Origin: Macrococcoides caseolyticum
Lineage (GTDB): Bacteria; Bacillota; Bacilli; Staphylococcales; Staphylococcaceae
Length of the DNA stretch: 60,270 nucleotides
Direction: 5' to 3'
NCBI RefSeq assembly: GCF_002902665.1
Contig: NZ_PPRM01000005.1
Location: 1 to 60,270 of the forward strand
Below, piece by piece: positions 29,339 through 39,441 of the stretch. Position 1 is the first letter of the stretch, and the number at the start of each line of letters is the position of its first letter. Both the position numbers and the translations under genes were made by a program. The notes beneath the pieces were generated by a model. The model was not told the DNA's origin. It made no database searches and saw only the letters and a list, made by a program, of their open reading frames with translations.

Positions 29339-30655
29339 ATGAAAAAATTTGCTGCTATAAATGTTGCGAAAGTCGCGAGGAAGTTAAGTATCATGGCGGG
29401 TAAGCGTGGTACGGATTTGCCTGGTCAAATCGCACGTAAAATGGATTCAGATATATTAAGGAAATTAAGCGCACAAGTTGATGAAGTTGTGTTTATTTCC
29501 GGTACAAACGGTAAGACGACAACTAGTAATTTAATTGGGCATACATTAAAGAAAAATGGTATTTCAATTATTCATAATACAGAAGGTGCTAATATGGCAG
29601 CAGGTATCACATCGAGCTTTATCGTACAGTCTTCTAAACAAACGAAACTCGCGATTATCGAGATTGATGAAGGTTCAATACCTCGTGTGCTGGATGAAAT
29701 GACTCCTACTAAGATGGTGTTTACAAACTTCTTCCGCGATCAGATGGATAGATTTGGTGAAATTGATATATTAGTAGATCGTATTGCCGACAATATTAAA
29801 GGTAAAGGTATTGAACTGATACTCAACGCAGATGATCCATTTGTATCACGGTTAAAGATTGCAAGTGATGATGTTGTATACTATGGCATGAAGAGTCATG
29901 CCCATACATTTGAAGAAAGTACGATGATTGAAAGTAAGTACTGCCCGAACTGTGGAAAGATGCTGATATATGATTGGATTCATTACAACCAGATTGGTCA
30001 CTACCATTGTTCATGTGGATTCAAACGTGAACAACCGAAATATGAAGTAGAATCATTGAATGAGAATCCATTTTTAAATCCTGTCATTAACGGCTATACA
30101 TTCAACATGCTGATTGCTGGAGATTTTAATGTATTCAATATCATTGCAGCATATAGTGTGCTGCGTGAACTAGGATTAAATGATGAGTCGATTGATAAAG
30201 GATTTAGCACATATCAATCTGACAATGGTCGTATGCAGCGCTTTAGTAGAGGAAGCAAATCTGCAATTGTCAATCTAGCGAAGAATCCGGCAGGACTTAA
30301 TGCCAGTTTTTCTGTTGGTGAGAAGATAGAAGGTGCTAAAAGTTATATTATCAGCTTAAATGATAATGGTGCAGATGGCAGAGATATATCATGGATCTGG
30401 GATGCGGATTTTGAGAAACTTGCGCGTCAAAATATTCCTTATATTATGTGTACAGGGAATCGTGCAGAAGAAATCGCGCTAAGACTGAAATATGCAGAAG
30501 TGGATGCGCATATTGAAGTTGATCAAGATATTCGACGAGCAACAAAGTCAGTACTTGAACGTCCAGAATATACTGTATGTATCCCGAACTATACATCGCT
30601 TGAACCGATGCATCAGACACTTACAGCATACTTTGAAGGAGGGCATAATGAATGA
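29339..30655 (+). CDS. murT: MurT, lipid II isoglutaminyl synthase ligase subunit
   Basis: 438 aa from ATG 29339, chosen for the AAGGAGG at 29327-29333. The Mur-ligase P-loop is GTNGKTTT (Lys59). A Cys4 zinc ribbon is inserted in the central domain (Cys202, Cys205, Cys224, Cys226), the hallmark of MurT. A C-terminal MurT domain (DUF1727) follows. With GatD it amidates the D-Glu of lipid II to D-isoGln, essential in staphylococci. gatD overlaps by 4 bases (ATGA). Confidence 0.95.
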   Translation: MKKFAAINVAKVARKLSIMAGKRGTDLPGQIARKMDSDILRKLSAQVDEVVFISGTNGKTTTSNLIGHTLKKNGISIIHNTEGANMAAGITSSFIVQSSKQTKLAIIEIDEGSIPRVLDEMTPTKMVFTNFFRDQMDRFGEIDILVDRIADNIKGKGIELILNADDPFVSRLKIASDDVVYYGMKSHAHTFEESTMIESKYCPNCGKMLIYDWIHYNQIGHYHCSCGFKREQPKYEVESLNENPFLNPVINGYTFNMLIAGDFNVFNIIAAYSVLRELGLNDESIDKGFSTYQSDNGRMQRFSRGSKSAIVNLAKNPAGLNASFSVGEKIEGAKSYIISLNDNGADGRDISWIWDADFEKLARQNIPYIMCTGNRAEEIALRLKYAEVDAHIEVDQDIRRATKSVLERPEYTVCIPNYTSLEPMHQTLTAYFEGGHNE

Positions 30656-31377
30656 GTAAAGCGATAGAAATATTTCATTTTATGCCGGATAAACTCAATT
30701 TATATGGCGATATCGGAAATATTATTGCACTTAAAAAACGTGCAGCGTGGCATGGTATTGATGTAAATGTCACGGACATTAATACGACAACCGGGATTAA
30801 GATTAGCGATGCGGACCTACTATTTATTGGTGGTGGAAGTGACCGTGAACAGAAAATTGCCACGGATGATCTATTCCGTGTGAAAGATGACTTTAAAGCA
30901 GCGATAGAAGATGGTATGCCTGCACTTACGATATGCGGGGGCTATCAGTTCCTTGGTGAGAAGTACATTACACCTGACGGCCAGGAATTACGTGGACTGA
31001 ATATATTAGATTTCTATACAGAATCTAAACCAGAACGTTTAGTAGGTGATATTGTTATTGAGTCTGAAACATTCGGACAGATTGTAGGATTTGAGAATCA
31101 TGGTGGAAGAACGTATCATAATTACGGAACACTCGGCCGTGTCGTGAGTGGATTTGGAAACAACGATGAAGATAAAGAAGAGGGTCTTCATTATAAGAAT
31201 CTATTAGGGACGTATCTGCACGGACCAATATTACCGAAGAACCATGAAATTACCGATTATTTATTGCGCACAGCATGTGAACGTAAAAATATTGAATTCC
31301 CGGAAGTCACACTTGATAATGTACGCGAAGAAGCGGCAAAACAAGTAATTGTAAGAAGATTACTCGAAGAAAAGTAA
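30652..31377 (+). CDS. gatD: GatD, lipid II isoglutaminyl synthase glutaminase subunit
   Basis: 241-aa class I-like glutaminase of the CobB/CobQ type. The nucleophile is Cys95 ([10 protein letters not shown]); the catalytic His is in YLHGPILP (about 188). It supplies ammonia from glutamine to MurT. The start overlaps the murT stop, so the two subunits are made together. It ends in a hairpin at 31410-31452. Confidence 0.95.
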   Translation: MSKAIEIFHFMPDKLNLYGDIGNIIALKKRAAWHGIDVNVTDINTTTGIKISDADLLFIGGGSDREQKIATDDLFRVKDDFKAAIEDGMPALTICGGYQFLGEKYITPDGQELRGLNILDFYTESKPERLVGDIVIESETFGQIVGFENHGGRTYHNYGTLGRVVSGFGNNDEDKEEGLHYKNLLGTYLHGPILPKNHEITDYLLRTACERKNIEFPEVTLDNVREEAAKQVIVRRLLEEK

Positions 31378-31409
31378 CTGAAATTAAGTAATAGTGAGAT
31401 GTTACTAAT

Positions 31410-31452
31410 ACACGCGATGTAGAAATTATTATTTTCTGCATCGTGTTTTTTA
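31410..31452 (+). terminator. Terminator of murT-gatD
   Basis: ACACGCGATGTAGAAA pairs with TTTTCTGCATCGTGT with one mismatch, followed by T run. Confidence 0.8.
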
Positions 31453-31581
31453 TATAAATTGAAATATCACTAACGAAGTGATTTTTGTGACAAATTAAAG
31501 AATAATCTTAAAGATACATTTTGAATATATCTTAAAGGTGTATAATAAAGGTGTATTAAATAATAAAACGGAGTGATGATT

Positions 31582-32256
31582 ATGATTACAGCAAATATGA
31601 AAGTATCAGATATCGTTAAACAATTACCTAAAGCTGCGGATATATTCAGAAAAAATCGAATTGACTTTTGTTGCGGAGGTGATATTTCTCTGAGTGAAGC
31701 AATACATGAAAAGAGCGCGCCGATTGAAACATTACTTGAAGAAATTAACCAATTAGACAACGAATCAAGTGACGGATTAGATGTACAATATTTAGATAAC
31801 AGAAGTTTGATTAACTATATCCAGAATAAATATCATAAACCGCTCGAAGAAGAGTTCAGAAGCTTAATGCCGTACATTACGAAAGTGGCGAAAGTACACG
31901 GGGAGCGTCATCCGCATTTAATTGAAATGAAGACTTTAGTGATGAAGTTAAGAGATGAACTCATTGAACATACGAAAGACGAAGATGATACTGTATTCCC
32001 ATTAATTATCGAATACAGTGACAATCCAACAGAAGAGTTGCGCGCTCAGCTACAACCACATATTGATGAGCTTGAAAGTGAACATGACGGTGCGGGGGGT
32101 ATGCTTAAACGACTACGTGAAATTACGAATGACTTTACGCCACCAATGGATGCATGTGGTACATACAGAGTTGTTTATCAACGATTAGCCATGCTTGAAC
32201 GAGAGACATTCCAGCATGTACACCTTGAGAATAATGTATTATTTGAAAGACTTTAG
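31582..32256 (+). CDS. scdA: ScdA, iron-sulfur cluster repair di-iron protein (RIC)
   Basis: 224 aa from ATG 31582 (GGAG 8 bases upstream; earlier GTG/ATG are too close to it). The N-terminal ScdA_N domain has the Cys30-Cys31 pair (DFCCGGD), and a hemerythrin-like domain follows with His/Glu ligands in HGERHPHL, EHTKDEDD and ESEHDGAGG. It repairs Fe-S clusters damaged by nitric oxide or peroxide. Staphylococcal scdA responds to SrrAB; I could not identify an operator here. It stands alone in its unit. Confidence 0.93.
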   Translation: MITANMKVSDIVKQLPKAADIFRKNRIDFCCGGDISLSEAIHEKSAPIETLLEEINQLDNESSDGLDVQYLDNRSLINYIQNKYHKPLEEEFRSLMPYITKVAKVHGERHPHLIEMKTLVMKLRDELIEHTKDEDDTVFPLIIEYSDNPTEELRAQLQPHIDELESEHDGAGGMLKRLREITNDFTPPMDACGTYRVVYQRLAMLERETFQHVHLENNVLFERL

Positions 32257-32279
32257 ATTTGGTGCGTGTGCGAGTGTGC

Positions 32280-32330
32280 GTGAGTGTCCGAAAAAGTGCC
32301 ACTCGCACATAAAAGTATCTGTGAGTGGCC
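32280..32330. repeat. Dispersed intergenic repeat, copy 1
   Basis: GTGAGTGTCCGAAAAAGTGC followed by CACTCGCACATAAA recurs at 41516 with only a few changes. The element contains self-complementary parts (GTGCGAGTG just upstream against CACTCGCAC; CACTC against GAGTG) so the RNA can fold. It lies 23 bases after the scdA stop. Confidence 0.7.
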
Positions 32331-32361
32331 AATCCTCGGCATTCATATAATATTCTCCCCA

Positions 32362-32402
32362 TAAAAATACGGAACGTCTACAACGAGACGTTCCGTATTT
32401 TT
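32362..32402. terminator. Bidirectional terminator
   Basis: AAAAATACGGAACGTCT pairs perfectly with AGACGTTCCGTATTTTT around ACAACG, serving scdA and the converging FUSC gene. Confidence 0.9.
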
Positions 32403-33390
32403 ATTTCACTCTATTCGGGTGATCCATCAGTAATCTGTTAATCATCAATATTTCATAGATGTAATGACTGCGCATTTGATTGTCATCAAACTCTGTCAAA
32501 TGCTTCACGCTCATCTTAAGTAGGCTGAGTGCTTTTCTGTCTGGCGTATATGTGCGATTCTCTCCAAACTGTTTGAACGCATTAACTAAATGATTCAGCG
32601 CTTCTTTTTCCTGAACAGTTAACGTAAAATATGTCCCATCCGGTAATAAAATCATTTGATTCACATGAAGTTGAATGAGTCTATTAACATCAAGACGATG
32701 TTTCAACTGTGTAATTTCATATTTTATCGCTTTATCTTCATGAAATTGAAGTTCTTCTTTTTGATATTGCAGCAACGTATCGATTTTATTAATCAGTTTA
32801 TTCGATTCTTCTACAAGTGGGGTAGCACTACTTAGATCAGACAATCCAGAATTAATTTCAGTTGCACGTAAAGATAGCATGTGCATCAACTTCGACTCTA
32901 ATACATCGAGTAGTTGGGCGATTTGTATATGATATTTCGGTGGCATCACAAAGAAGTTAACGATACCAGCTGTTGTTAGACCGATTGTCGTTGTAGCAAG
33001 CCTGGAGAAGAAATTAAACGCAAAGTCCTGATGAATGTTTGGTACCATCGCTACAGCCGTAAGACTTGCTACAAGGAGACCGTCATAGAGTTTCAGTTTG
33101 TAGCATACGAATATTGTTGCGGTTGCAGCGATACTATAGCTTAAAGGCGAATCGCCTAAGAAATATGTACTTGTAACTGCGATAAATGCTCCGAGTATTG
33201 ATGCAGGAAATCTGACAAATGCCTTTTTCAATGAAGCGCGGGCAGTCGGTTCAATAGAAACGATTGATGTAATAACTGCAAAGATTGCAGGTAAATTTAA
33301 TAATTGACATATTAATGCAGTCAAAAACGTCGCAAGCCCTGTTTTGATTGTTCTTGCACCGATTAATTTCTTGAACCAGTTAATTTTCAT
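32401..33390 (-). CDS. FUSC/aromatic acid exporter-family membrane protein, copy 1
   Basis: 329 aa from ATG 33390 (GGAAT site upstream). The N-terminal half has about five membrane helices with the family pattern KTGLATFLTALIC and SIVSIEPTARASLKKAF; the C-terminal half (about 160-329) is a soluble alpha-helical domain. This is the DUF939/ArAE_1 type, related to YgaE; a second member lies at 54912. The substrate is unknown; efflux of aromatic or toxic acids is inferred from related families. It is divergent from map. Confidence 0.8.
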   Translation of the reverse strand: MKINWFKKLIGARTIKTGLATFLTALICQLLNLPAIFAVITSIVSIEPTARASLKKAFVRFPASILGAFIAVTSTYFLGDSPLSYSIAATATIFVCYKLKLYDGLLVASLTAVAMVPNIHQDFAFNFFSRLATTTIGLTTAGIVNFFVMPPKYHIQIAQLLDVLESKLMHMLSLRATEINSGLSDLSSATPLVEESNKLINKIDTLLQYQKEELQFHEDKAIKYEITQLKHRLDVNRLIQLHVNQMILLPDGTYFTLTVQEKEALNHLVNAFKQFGENRTYTPDRKALSLLKMSVKHLTEFDDNQMRSHYIYEILMINRLLMDHPNRVK

Positions 33391-33490
33391 TGTAATCATT
33401 CCAATTGTGTAATAGTTTGAGTCTGTTATAATAAACAGTGATGAATATATGATATTGAATTTATACCTTATAATCAATACATATCCTTAA

Positions 33491-34270
<780 letters not shown>

Positions 34271-34293
34271 TCCTAAAGTCTGAGAAAAGAATC

Positions 34294-34330
34294 GTTCCAG
34301 AGCCGCTTTTTACGGCTTTGGAACTTTTTT
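34294..34330 (+). terminator. Terminator of map
   Basis: GTTCCAGAGCCG pairs with CGGCTTTGGAAC, followed by T6. Confidence 0.85.
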
Positions 34331-34363
34331 ATAATTAAAGTACTAACCGTAGGAGGAAGTACT

Positions 34364-34717
34364 ATGCGAAAGATTAAAACGCACCTCAATAGAACCGTCA
34401 AACGATGTATAGAAAATACCTTTTACATGCAAATTGCTGCAAGTTATAAGAAGATTTCGGATATTAATTTACTTAAAAGTATGAAGATAAATGAAGTTAT
34501 AAAGTTATCGTGTGAGAAAGTACATGTACAAGAGGAACTTGACGCGATTGAGTCTGCTGTTTCTAATAAGCTTTTACATAATCGCACGCCACTAATACAG
34601 AAAATTAATGACCTTGATCATGATATTGATGAAATTGAACAATTACTTGCAAATTTAGAAATTGAAAAGCAAAATATACAGTATGAAATATTATTGTTAT
34701 CGAACGTAAAACCATAA
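34364..34717 (+). CDS. First gene of the vra operon (VraU-like by position)
   Basis: 117 aa, with a good TAGGAGGAAG before ATG 34364. The N-terminal half is basic and the C-terminal half is a coiled coil (about 80-110, DLDHDIDEIEQLLANLEIEK). In S. aureus the operon is vraU-vraT-vraS-vraR, and this gene has the position and approximate length of VraU. I assign it by context only; function is unknown. The 12-base gap to vraT and the absence of a hairpin support co-transcription. Confidence 0.65.
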   Translation: MRKIKTHLNRTVKRCIENTFYMQIAASYKKISDINLLKSMKINEVIKLSCEKVHVQEELDAIESAVSNKLLHNRTPLIQKINDLDHDIDEIEQLLANLEIEKQNIQYEILLLSNVKP

Positions 34718-34729
34718 GGATGTGACGCT

Positions 34730-35425
34730 TTGAAGCAAATTGTGAATTCGGAAATGTTAATCGCATTCTTCACATTAATACTACTTTCAAATATTTATTA
34801 TATTTTCTTCGTGAAAATCGGGATGCTGCTTGTTATCGTAGCTGGTATGCTCATGATATACTTTAGCATGATGATGAAAGAGAATCTGAGGGGACTCATC
34901 ATACTTTGGATTGGTGTTATTATGCTGTTATTTGGCATGTTATCTAATCCATATACTTTGATTGTTATCTTCTTATTTATTGTTATTGTAGCGATCCGTT
35001 ATATTATCTATAAGAAACAACCAATGAAAGTAATCCAGACGAATGATGACAGTATGTCGATTCATAAGCAGTCACTGCTGAGCTTTCAATCGACACCTGA
35101 TAAGGTATACAAGTTTGAAGATATGAACCTGCAGCATTTTGTTGGAGATATGGACATCGATCTTACACAAGCTGCTAACTTAAAGCAATCCAATATCATA
35201 GTGATTCGCAATGCAATTGGAAAGACGACGATTACAGTACCACATCGTTATCAAGTGAAGGTGGATTACACAACGCTATACGGACAGCTCAACTTTAAAG
35301 AGCATTATGTGAAAAAAGCGCGTAACGAACGTGTAGTGTACGAAACTGAAGGATACCCAAACGGTGTAGAGATTAAACTATTCGTATCGTCAATCGTAGG
35401 AGATCTCGAGGTGCAGTACCGATGA
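34730..35425 (+). CDS. vraT: VraT (LiaF/YvqF-type) membrane regulator
   Basis: 231 aa from TTG 34730 with AAGGA 9 bases upstream. Three to four membrane helices fill residues 1-90, and a soluble beta-rich domain (about 110-231) matches the LiaF C-terminal domain. In S. aureus VraT works with VraSR in sensing cell-wall damage; in Bacillus LiaF restrains LiaRS. Its end overlaps vraS by 4 bases. Confidence 0.9.
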   Translation: MKQIVNSEMLIAFFTLILLSNIYYIFFVKIGMLLVIVAGMLMIYFSMMMKENLRGLIILWIGVIMLLFGMLSNPYTLIVIFLFIVIVAIRYIIYKKQPMKVIQTNDDSMSIHKQSLLSFQSTPDKVYKFEDMNLQHFVGDMDIDLTQAANLKQSNIIVIRNAIGKTTITVPHRYQVKVDYTTLYGQLNFKEHYVKKARNERVVYETEGYPNGVEIKLFVSSIVGDLEVQYR

Positions 35426-36441
35426 ATAATTATACGAAGATGATCGGAACAATGCTTATACTTGTCTATAGTTTAGCGGTTGTGTTCTTTATTCTAGATC
35501 GAATATTCGTCAACATCATTTACTTTCAAGGAATGCTGTATACACAAATTGTCGGTGTACCCGCCTTTTTATTTTTAAATGTAACGGTTATACTTGCATG
35601 TATTATTATGGGCTCCATCGTTGCATATCGCCAGAACGAACAACTTATGCTTATTAAAAATGAAATTGAACAAATTGAAGACGGGGTACAAATCAATACC
35701 ACAATCGATCAGAATATGGAAGTCATTGATGTACTGCATGCAATTAATGAAGTAAGCGTATCGATGGCGAATATTAAACGACAGAATCAGCTGGTTACAA
35801 ACGATGTACATAAGATAAATGAAGAGACGGTGAAGCAGATCGTTGAAGAAGAACGACAAAGGCTCGCACGAGAATTGCACGATTCTGTGAGTCAGCAACT
35901 GTTTGCCGCATCTATGATGTTATCTGCACTAAAAGCAGGGACACATGAAGAGAAAGTGAGATCGCAGCTCGAATTACTGGATAAAATGTTACGAGAAACA
36001 CAGCTTGAAATGCGTGCGTTGTTGCTACACTTACGACCAATCGGACTGAGGAACAGAACGCTGGAAGAAGGCATTCAGCAACTACTAAAAGAACTGAAAC
36101 AGAAGATACCCCTTCATATCACATCAGATATCGAAGACATACAGCTCGAAAAAGGTGTGGAAGATCATCTGTTTAGAATCGCCCAGGAATCCATTTCTAA
36201 TACATTGAGGCATGCTGAAGCGACGCAGATTGTTATCGAACTGTTTAAAGCAGGAAATAAAGTAATACTCAGGTTAAGCGACGATGGCAAAGGGTTCGAT
36301 ATTGAACGAGTTGATGATTCAAGATACGGACTTAATACGATGAAAGAACGAGCACTCGAAATTGGCGGTACATTTCAAATTATATCGGCACCACAGTCAG
36401 GCACTCGTATCGAAGTGAAAGTGCCATTAGAGGAGGCATAA
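35422..36441 (+). CDS. vraS: VraS, cell-wall-stress sensor histidine kinase
   Basis: 339 aa. Two membrane helices (about 8-28 and 45-68) with a very short outside loop make it an intramembrane-sensing kinase. HAMP-like linker, then the HisKA_3 box [14 protein letters not shown] (His153) and an HATPase domain (N box [15 protein letters not shown]1 DDGKGFD). It phosphorylates VraR on cell-wall antibiotic stress. It overlaps vraT and is one base from vraR. Confidence 0.95.
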   Translation: MNNYTKMIGTMLILVYSLAVVFFILDRIFVNIIYFQGMLYTQIVGVPAFLFLNVTVILACIIMGSIVAYRQNEQLMLIKNEIEQIEDGVQINTTIDQNMEVIDVLHAINEVSVSMANIKRQNQLVTNDVHKINEETVKQIVEEERQRLARELHDSVSQQLFAASMMLSALKAGTHEEKVRSQLELLDKMLRETQLEMRALLLHLRPIGLRNRTLEEGIQQLLKELKQKIPLHITSDIEDIQLEKGVEDHLFRIAQESISNTLRHAEATQIVIELFKAGNKVILRLSDDGKGFDIERVDDSRYGLNTMKERALEIGGTFQIISAPQSGTRIEVKVPLEEA

Positions 36442-36442
36442 C

Positions 36443-37066
36443 ATGCGCGTAATATTTGTAGATGATCATGAGATGGTCAGAATCGGAATATCAAGTTATT
36501 TATCGATGCAAGAAGGTATTGAAATTGTTGGAGAAGCATCAAACGGCAAAGAAGGGATAGAGAAGACGTTAAATCTTAAACCGGACATTGTACTTATGGA
36601 TATGGTAATGAATGAGATGGACGGGATTGAGGCGACAGCGCAAATTAAATCTCAAATGCCAAAGGTGAAAGTTGTGATGCTTACAAGCTTTATAGAAGAT
36701 AAAGAAGTATATCGAGCACTAGATGCTGGTGTGGACAGTTACATATTAAAGACGAGTAGCGCTGAAGAAATAAGAGATGCGATTATTAAAACATATCAAG
36801 GTGAATCTGTATTTGAAAAAGAAGTGATGATGAAGATGCGCGCACGTATGAACCAAAAGGCAGAACTACATGATATGTTAACAGAACGTGAGAAAGAGAT
36901 ATTATTACTGATTGCAAAAGGATATTCTAATCAGGAGATTGCAGATGCAAGCCATATTACGATTAAAACCGTGAAAACACATGTGAGCAATATACTGAGT
37001 AAACTTGAAGTACAGGATAGAACACAAGCAGTAATCTATGCATTTCAACATGATTTAATAGAATGA
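36443..37066 (+). CDS. vraR: VraR, cell-wall-stress response regulator
   Basis: 207 aa. Receiver domain with [10 protein letters not shown] and phospho-acceptor Asp53 (VLMDMV), then a LuxR/NarL helix-turn-helix ([22 protein letters not shown], read here in part, about 140-205). Close to the LiaR/VraR type that activates cell-wall synthesis genes and its own operon. It ends the operon at a strong hairpin. Confidence 0.96.
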   Translation: MRVIFVDDHEMVRIGISSYLSMQEGIEIVGEASNGKEGIEKTLNLKPDIVLMDMVMNEMDGIEATAQIKSQMPKVKVVMLTSFIEDKEVYRALDAGVDSYILKTSSAEEIRDAIIKTYQGESVFEKEVMMKMRARMNQKAELHDMLTEREKEILLLIAKGYSNQEIADASHITIKTVKTHVSNILSKLEVQDRTQAVIYAFQHDLIE

Positions 37067-37103
37067 AAAAGAGTGAGATGCGGATGTCCGCATCTCACTC
37101 TTC
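37067..37103. terminator. Bidirectional terminator
   Basis: AAGAGTGAGATGCGGA pairs perfectly with TCCGCATCTCACTCTT around a two-base loop, between vraR and the converging carbonic anhydrase gene. Confidence 0.9.
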
Positions 37104-37681
37104 TAGCGTTCTGTTTCTACATTATCATAACCATTTATCAGCAGTTCTACTTCACCGGTATGTGGTTCGATAACGAGTCCATGTACAGGTACTGAGCGAT
37201 CGAATAGTGGATGATTATAAACCATTTTAACATTTTCACGTACGTTCTCGTTCACATCGTTAAAGCCGCTTAAGAAATGGTCTACGTCGATACCAGAGTG
37301 AATAATCGTATCCATCACTTCTTGCTTAATACCGCGACCGATCATGGTTGATTTAACTGTATCAACATTAAGACCACCCATCCCACAATCCTTATGCCCC
37401 ATAATAATAATCTCTTCGGCACCTAATGCATAAATGCCGACAAGTAAGCTACGCATCGTAGAACCATAAGGGTGTGTGATTGTAGCGCCGGCATTCTTAA
37501 CGGTTTTAACATCGCCGTTCTTAAGCCCAAGTGCTTTCGTTGATAATTCTTGCAACCTTGTATCCATACATGTTAATAGCACAGCCTTCATGTCTGGTAC
37601 TTTAGATGTTTCATATTGTGTATAATCTTTGTTTTCAACAAACTTCTTATTAAATTCCAGCATGTTTGATAATAAAGTCAA
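37103..37681 (-). CDS. Beta-class carbonic anhydrase
   Basis: 192 aa. Zinc ligands Cys38, His96 and Cys99 (GHKDCGMGG) and the Asp40-Arg42 dyad (CMDTR) define a beta-carbonic anhydrase of the short bacterial group (YvdA-like). It interconverts CO2 and bicarbonate in the cytosol, supplying carboxylases and fatty-acid synthesis. AAAGAGGG stands before the ATG at 37681. It is next to, and in the same direction as, the YihY-type gene 19 bases upstream. Confidence 0.92.
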   Translation of the reverse strand: MTLLSNMLEFNKKFVENKDYTQYETSKVPDMKAVLLTCMDTRLQELSTKALGLKNGDVKTVKNAGATITHPYGSTMRSLLVGIYALGAEEIIIMGHKDCGMGGLNVDTVKSTMIGRGIKQEVMDTIIHSGIDVDHFLSGFNDVNENVRENVKMVYNHPLFDRSVPVHGLVIEPHTGEVELLINGYDNVETER

Positions 37682-37700
37682 TGTTATCCCTCTTTCATTA

Positions 37701-38729
37701 CTATTGATTAGAACTTAGTTTCTTTTCATGAATTATAGCATTAATCTGTGAACCAATAATAATGATAAATCCTGTTAAATATAACCATAACATTAAGACG
37801 ATGATTCCTCCGATACTACCATAAGTCTTAGAGTAGTTACCAAAGTTGCTTACATAGTATCCGAATAGGAAGCTTGCGCCAATCCATGCAATCGTTGCAA
37901 ACAAAGCACCTGGTATAACAGATTTAAATTGAAGTTTAATATTTGGTGCAATCGCATATAATGTCGTGAATACTATAAACGTAATAATTAGTGGAAGTGC
38001 GACTTTAACAAGCGAGAAAATCCATTTAAATTGTGATTCAAGACCGAACTGACCAAATAAATAATTGCCAATTTGTTCACCGAATACAGGTAATGCTAAT
38101 GCAACACCAAATACAAGCACCATCACCACTGTAAATAACACACTAAGTAACTTTGATACGATAGGATTACGGGCATCTTCAACTTCATAGGATACATTAA
38201 ATGCATTCATTAGTGCTGTCATACCATTAGATGCTGACCAAAGTGCCGCAATTAAACCGAACGATAGTAATCCGCCATTGGCATTGTTCATCACATCAGA
38301 GATTACATCAGTAATCATATTTGCTGCATCTCCAGGGGCATTCTTTGCGATCATATTCGTAATTGTTTCAGGTGATACTTTAAACAATGGGATTAATGTT
38401 AATAAGAAAATCAGCATTGGGAATAAAGATAGTAAGAAGTAATACGCGAGCTGTGCAGATAATCCTGCAGCATCGTCTTTACCAATTCTAAATAGTAACA
38501 TACTTAGAAAATTACCGTCACTTTTATACTTTGCTGGTTTATTAATCTTTGAAACATATAATGTTTCGTCATCTTTCTTAGCCTGCTTTGATTTAAATCT
38601 TTGATTGTCTACATATTGCTCATTTTTATTAGAGAGCTTATTTTTGTTTTCTACCTCTACATTATGAGACTCAGGACCTTTTGCAGCCTGAGTCAGAAAT
38701 TTAGAGGTACTCTTATTGTCCTTTGACAT
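37701..38729 (-). CDS. YihY/BrkB-family membrane protein
   Basis: 342 aa. The N-terminal ~85 residues are a charged, Lys/Asn-rich cytosolic region, unusually long for the family. Six membrane helices follow, with the YihY signatures AGLSAQLAYYFLLSLFPMLIF and LWSASNGMTALMNAFN (both given only in part) and a C-terminal YGSIGGIIVLMLWLY. Function is not firmly known; older names (BrkB, ribonuclease BN) are not supported. TTGAGGTG precedes the ATG. Confidence 0.85.
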   Translation of the reverse strand: MSKDNKSTSKFLTQAAKGPESHNVEVENKNKLSNKNEQYVDNQRFKSKQAKKDDETLYVSKINKPAKYKSDGNFLSMLLFRIGKDDAAGLSAQLAYYFLLSLFPMLIFLLTLIPLFKVSPETITNMIAKNAPGDAANMITDVISDVMNNANGGLLSFGLIAALWSASNGMTALMNAFNVSYEVEDARNPIVSKLLSVLFTVVMVLVFGVALALPVFGEQIGNYLFGQFGLESQFKWIFSLVKVALPLIITFIVFTTLYAIAPNIKLQFKSVIPGALFATIAWIGASFLFGYYVSNFGNYSKTYGSIGGIIVLMLWLYLTGFIIIIGSQINAIIHEKKLSSNQ

Positions 38730-38753
38730 AATTTCACCTCAACTTATATTAAA

Positions 38754-39059
38754 TTAACCGTTTGGTCCTGAGATTTTCTTTTGGTTTTTCTTTTCGATGA
38801 AAGTATCTTTAGCATCTAAGATTGCGCGTTCTAACTCTGGGTTATTACGACGGATTTCATCGATTGTTTCTTTCCAGTAAAGTAATTCATCCTTTAAGTT
38901 CATTACTTTATTCTTTGTTGAAGGCTGTGGTGTGATACCATTTTGTTTTGTTTTAACGACTGTACTCTTTACTGATTTACGCGTCTTTCTATCAGCCATT
39001 GATACTGCAGCACCGATGACTGCACCGGCAATTACAGCTGGGACTAATTTGTTGTTCAT
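38754..39059 (-). CDS. YtxH-like small protein
   Basis: 101 aa from ATG 39059, chosen for GAGAGGAGA upstream. A short N-terminal hydrophobic segment (KLVPAVIAGAVIGAAVSMA) followed by basic residues (DRKTRKSVKSTV) is like YtxH-domain proteins. The rest is a helical acidic/basic region. The 24-base gap to the YihY gene suggests one operon. Function unknown. Upstream, between this and the divergent DUF1128 gene, lies a 22-bp perfect palindrome. Confidence 0.65.
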   Translation of the reverse strand: MNNKLVPAVIAGAVIGAAVSMADRKTRKSVKSTVVKTKQNGITPQPSTKNKVMNLKDELLYWKETIDEIRRNNPELERAILDAKDTFIEKKNQKKISGPNG

Positions 39060-39156
39060 AATATATTCTCCTCTCAAATATAAGAAATGTGCTATCTGCA
39101 CTTATTAATTATTATATAGCCAAAATGTAGATAGAATAAACAATTAAGAGTAAGTT

Positions 39157-39178
39157 TTTGAAAATAATTATTTTCAAA
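39157..39178. promoter_or_regulatory. 22-bp perfect palindrome, Fur-like operator
   Basis: TTTGAAAATAATTATTTTCAAA is its own reverse complement. It shares ATAATTATTTTCA (13 bases) with the Fur-like site before feoA. It lies between the divergent YtxH-like and DUF1128 genes, close to promoter-like TTTGATAAAAT (39190-39200). A metal-responsive repressor (Fur or PerR family) is the likely reader. Confidence 0.55.
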
Positions 39179-39232
39179 GTTAAGAATAGTTTGATAAAAT
39201 GTTTATAGATTAAAAAATTGAAGAGGTGTCCC

Positions 39233-39430
39233 ATGAATAAAGCAGAAATGATTGATGAAATTGTTAAGAAACTAAAACTCGTAAATATCGGAGTAATCAA
39301 GCCAGAATCTATAGATGATAACAAGATGGATGAACTGACAGAGATTTACGAGATGGTAAAAAAACGTGATACCTTTTCACCGAGTGAAATGTCTGCACTC
39401 ACAGATGCATTAGGAAGTTTACGTAAATAA
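39233..39430 (+). CDS. DUF1128/UPF0435 protein (YfkK-like)
   Basis: 65 aa from ATG 39233 (AAGAGGTG upstream). Acidic helical protein; IVKKLKLVNIGVIKPESID and the end FSPSEMSALTDALGSLRK match the DUF1128 family. B. subtilis yfkK belongs to the same family and lies in the yfk region, whose other members are also found here (YfkAB, thioesterase). Function unknown. It is 11 bases from the aminopeptidase gene. Confidence 0.82.
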   Translation: MNKAEMIDEIVKKLKLVNIGVIKPESIDDNKMDELTEIYEMVKKRDTFSPSEMSALTDALGSLRK

Positions 39431-39441
39431 GGAGGATTACA

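Noticed and set aside
31450-31570. Rex- or SrrA-type operator upstream of scdA
   Set aside because: Only a half site (TTTTTGTGACAAATT) is visible; not enough to call.
37067-37103. Hairpin after vraR as a further copy of the GAGTG repeat
   Set aside because: It contains GAGTG and CACTC but is a simple perfect terminator stem without the rest of the repeat core.
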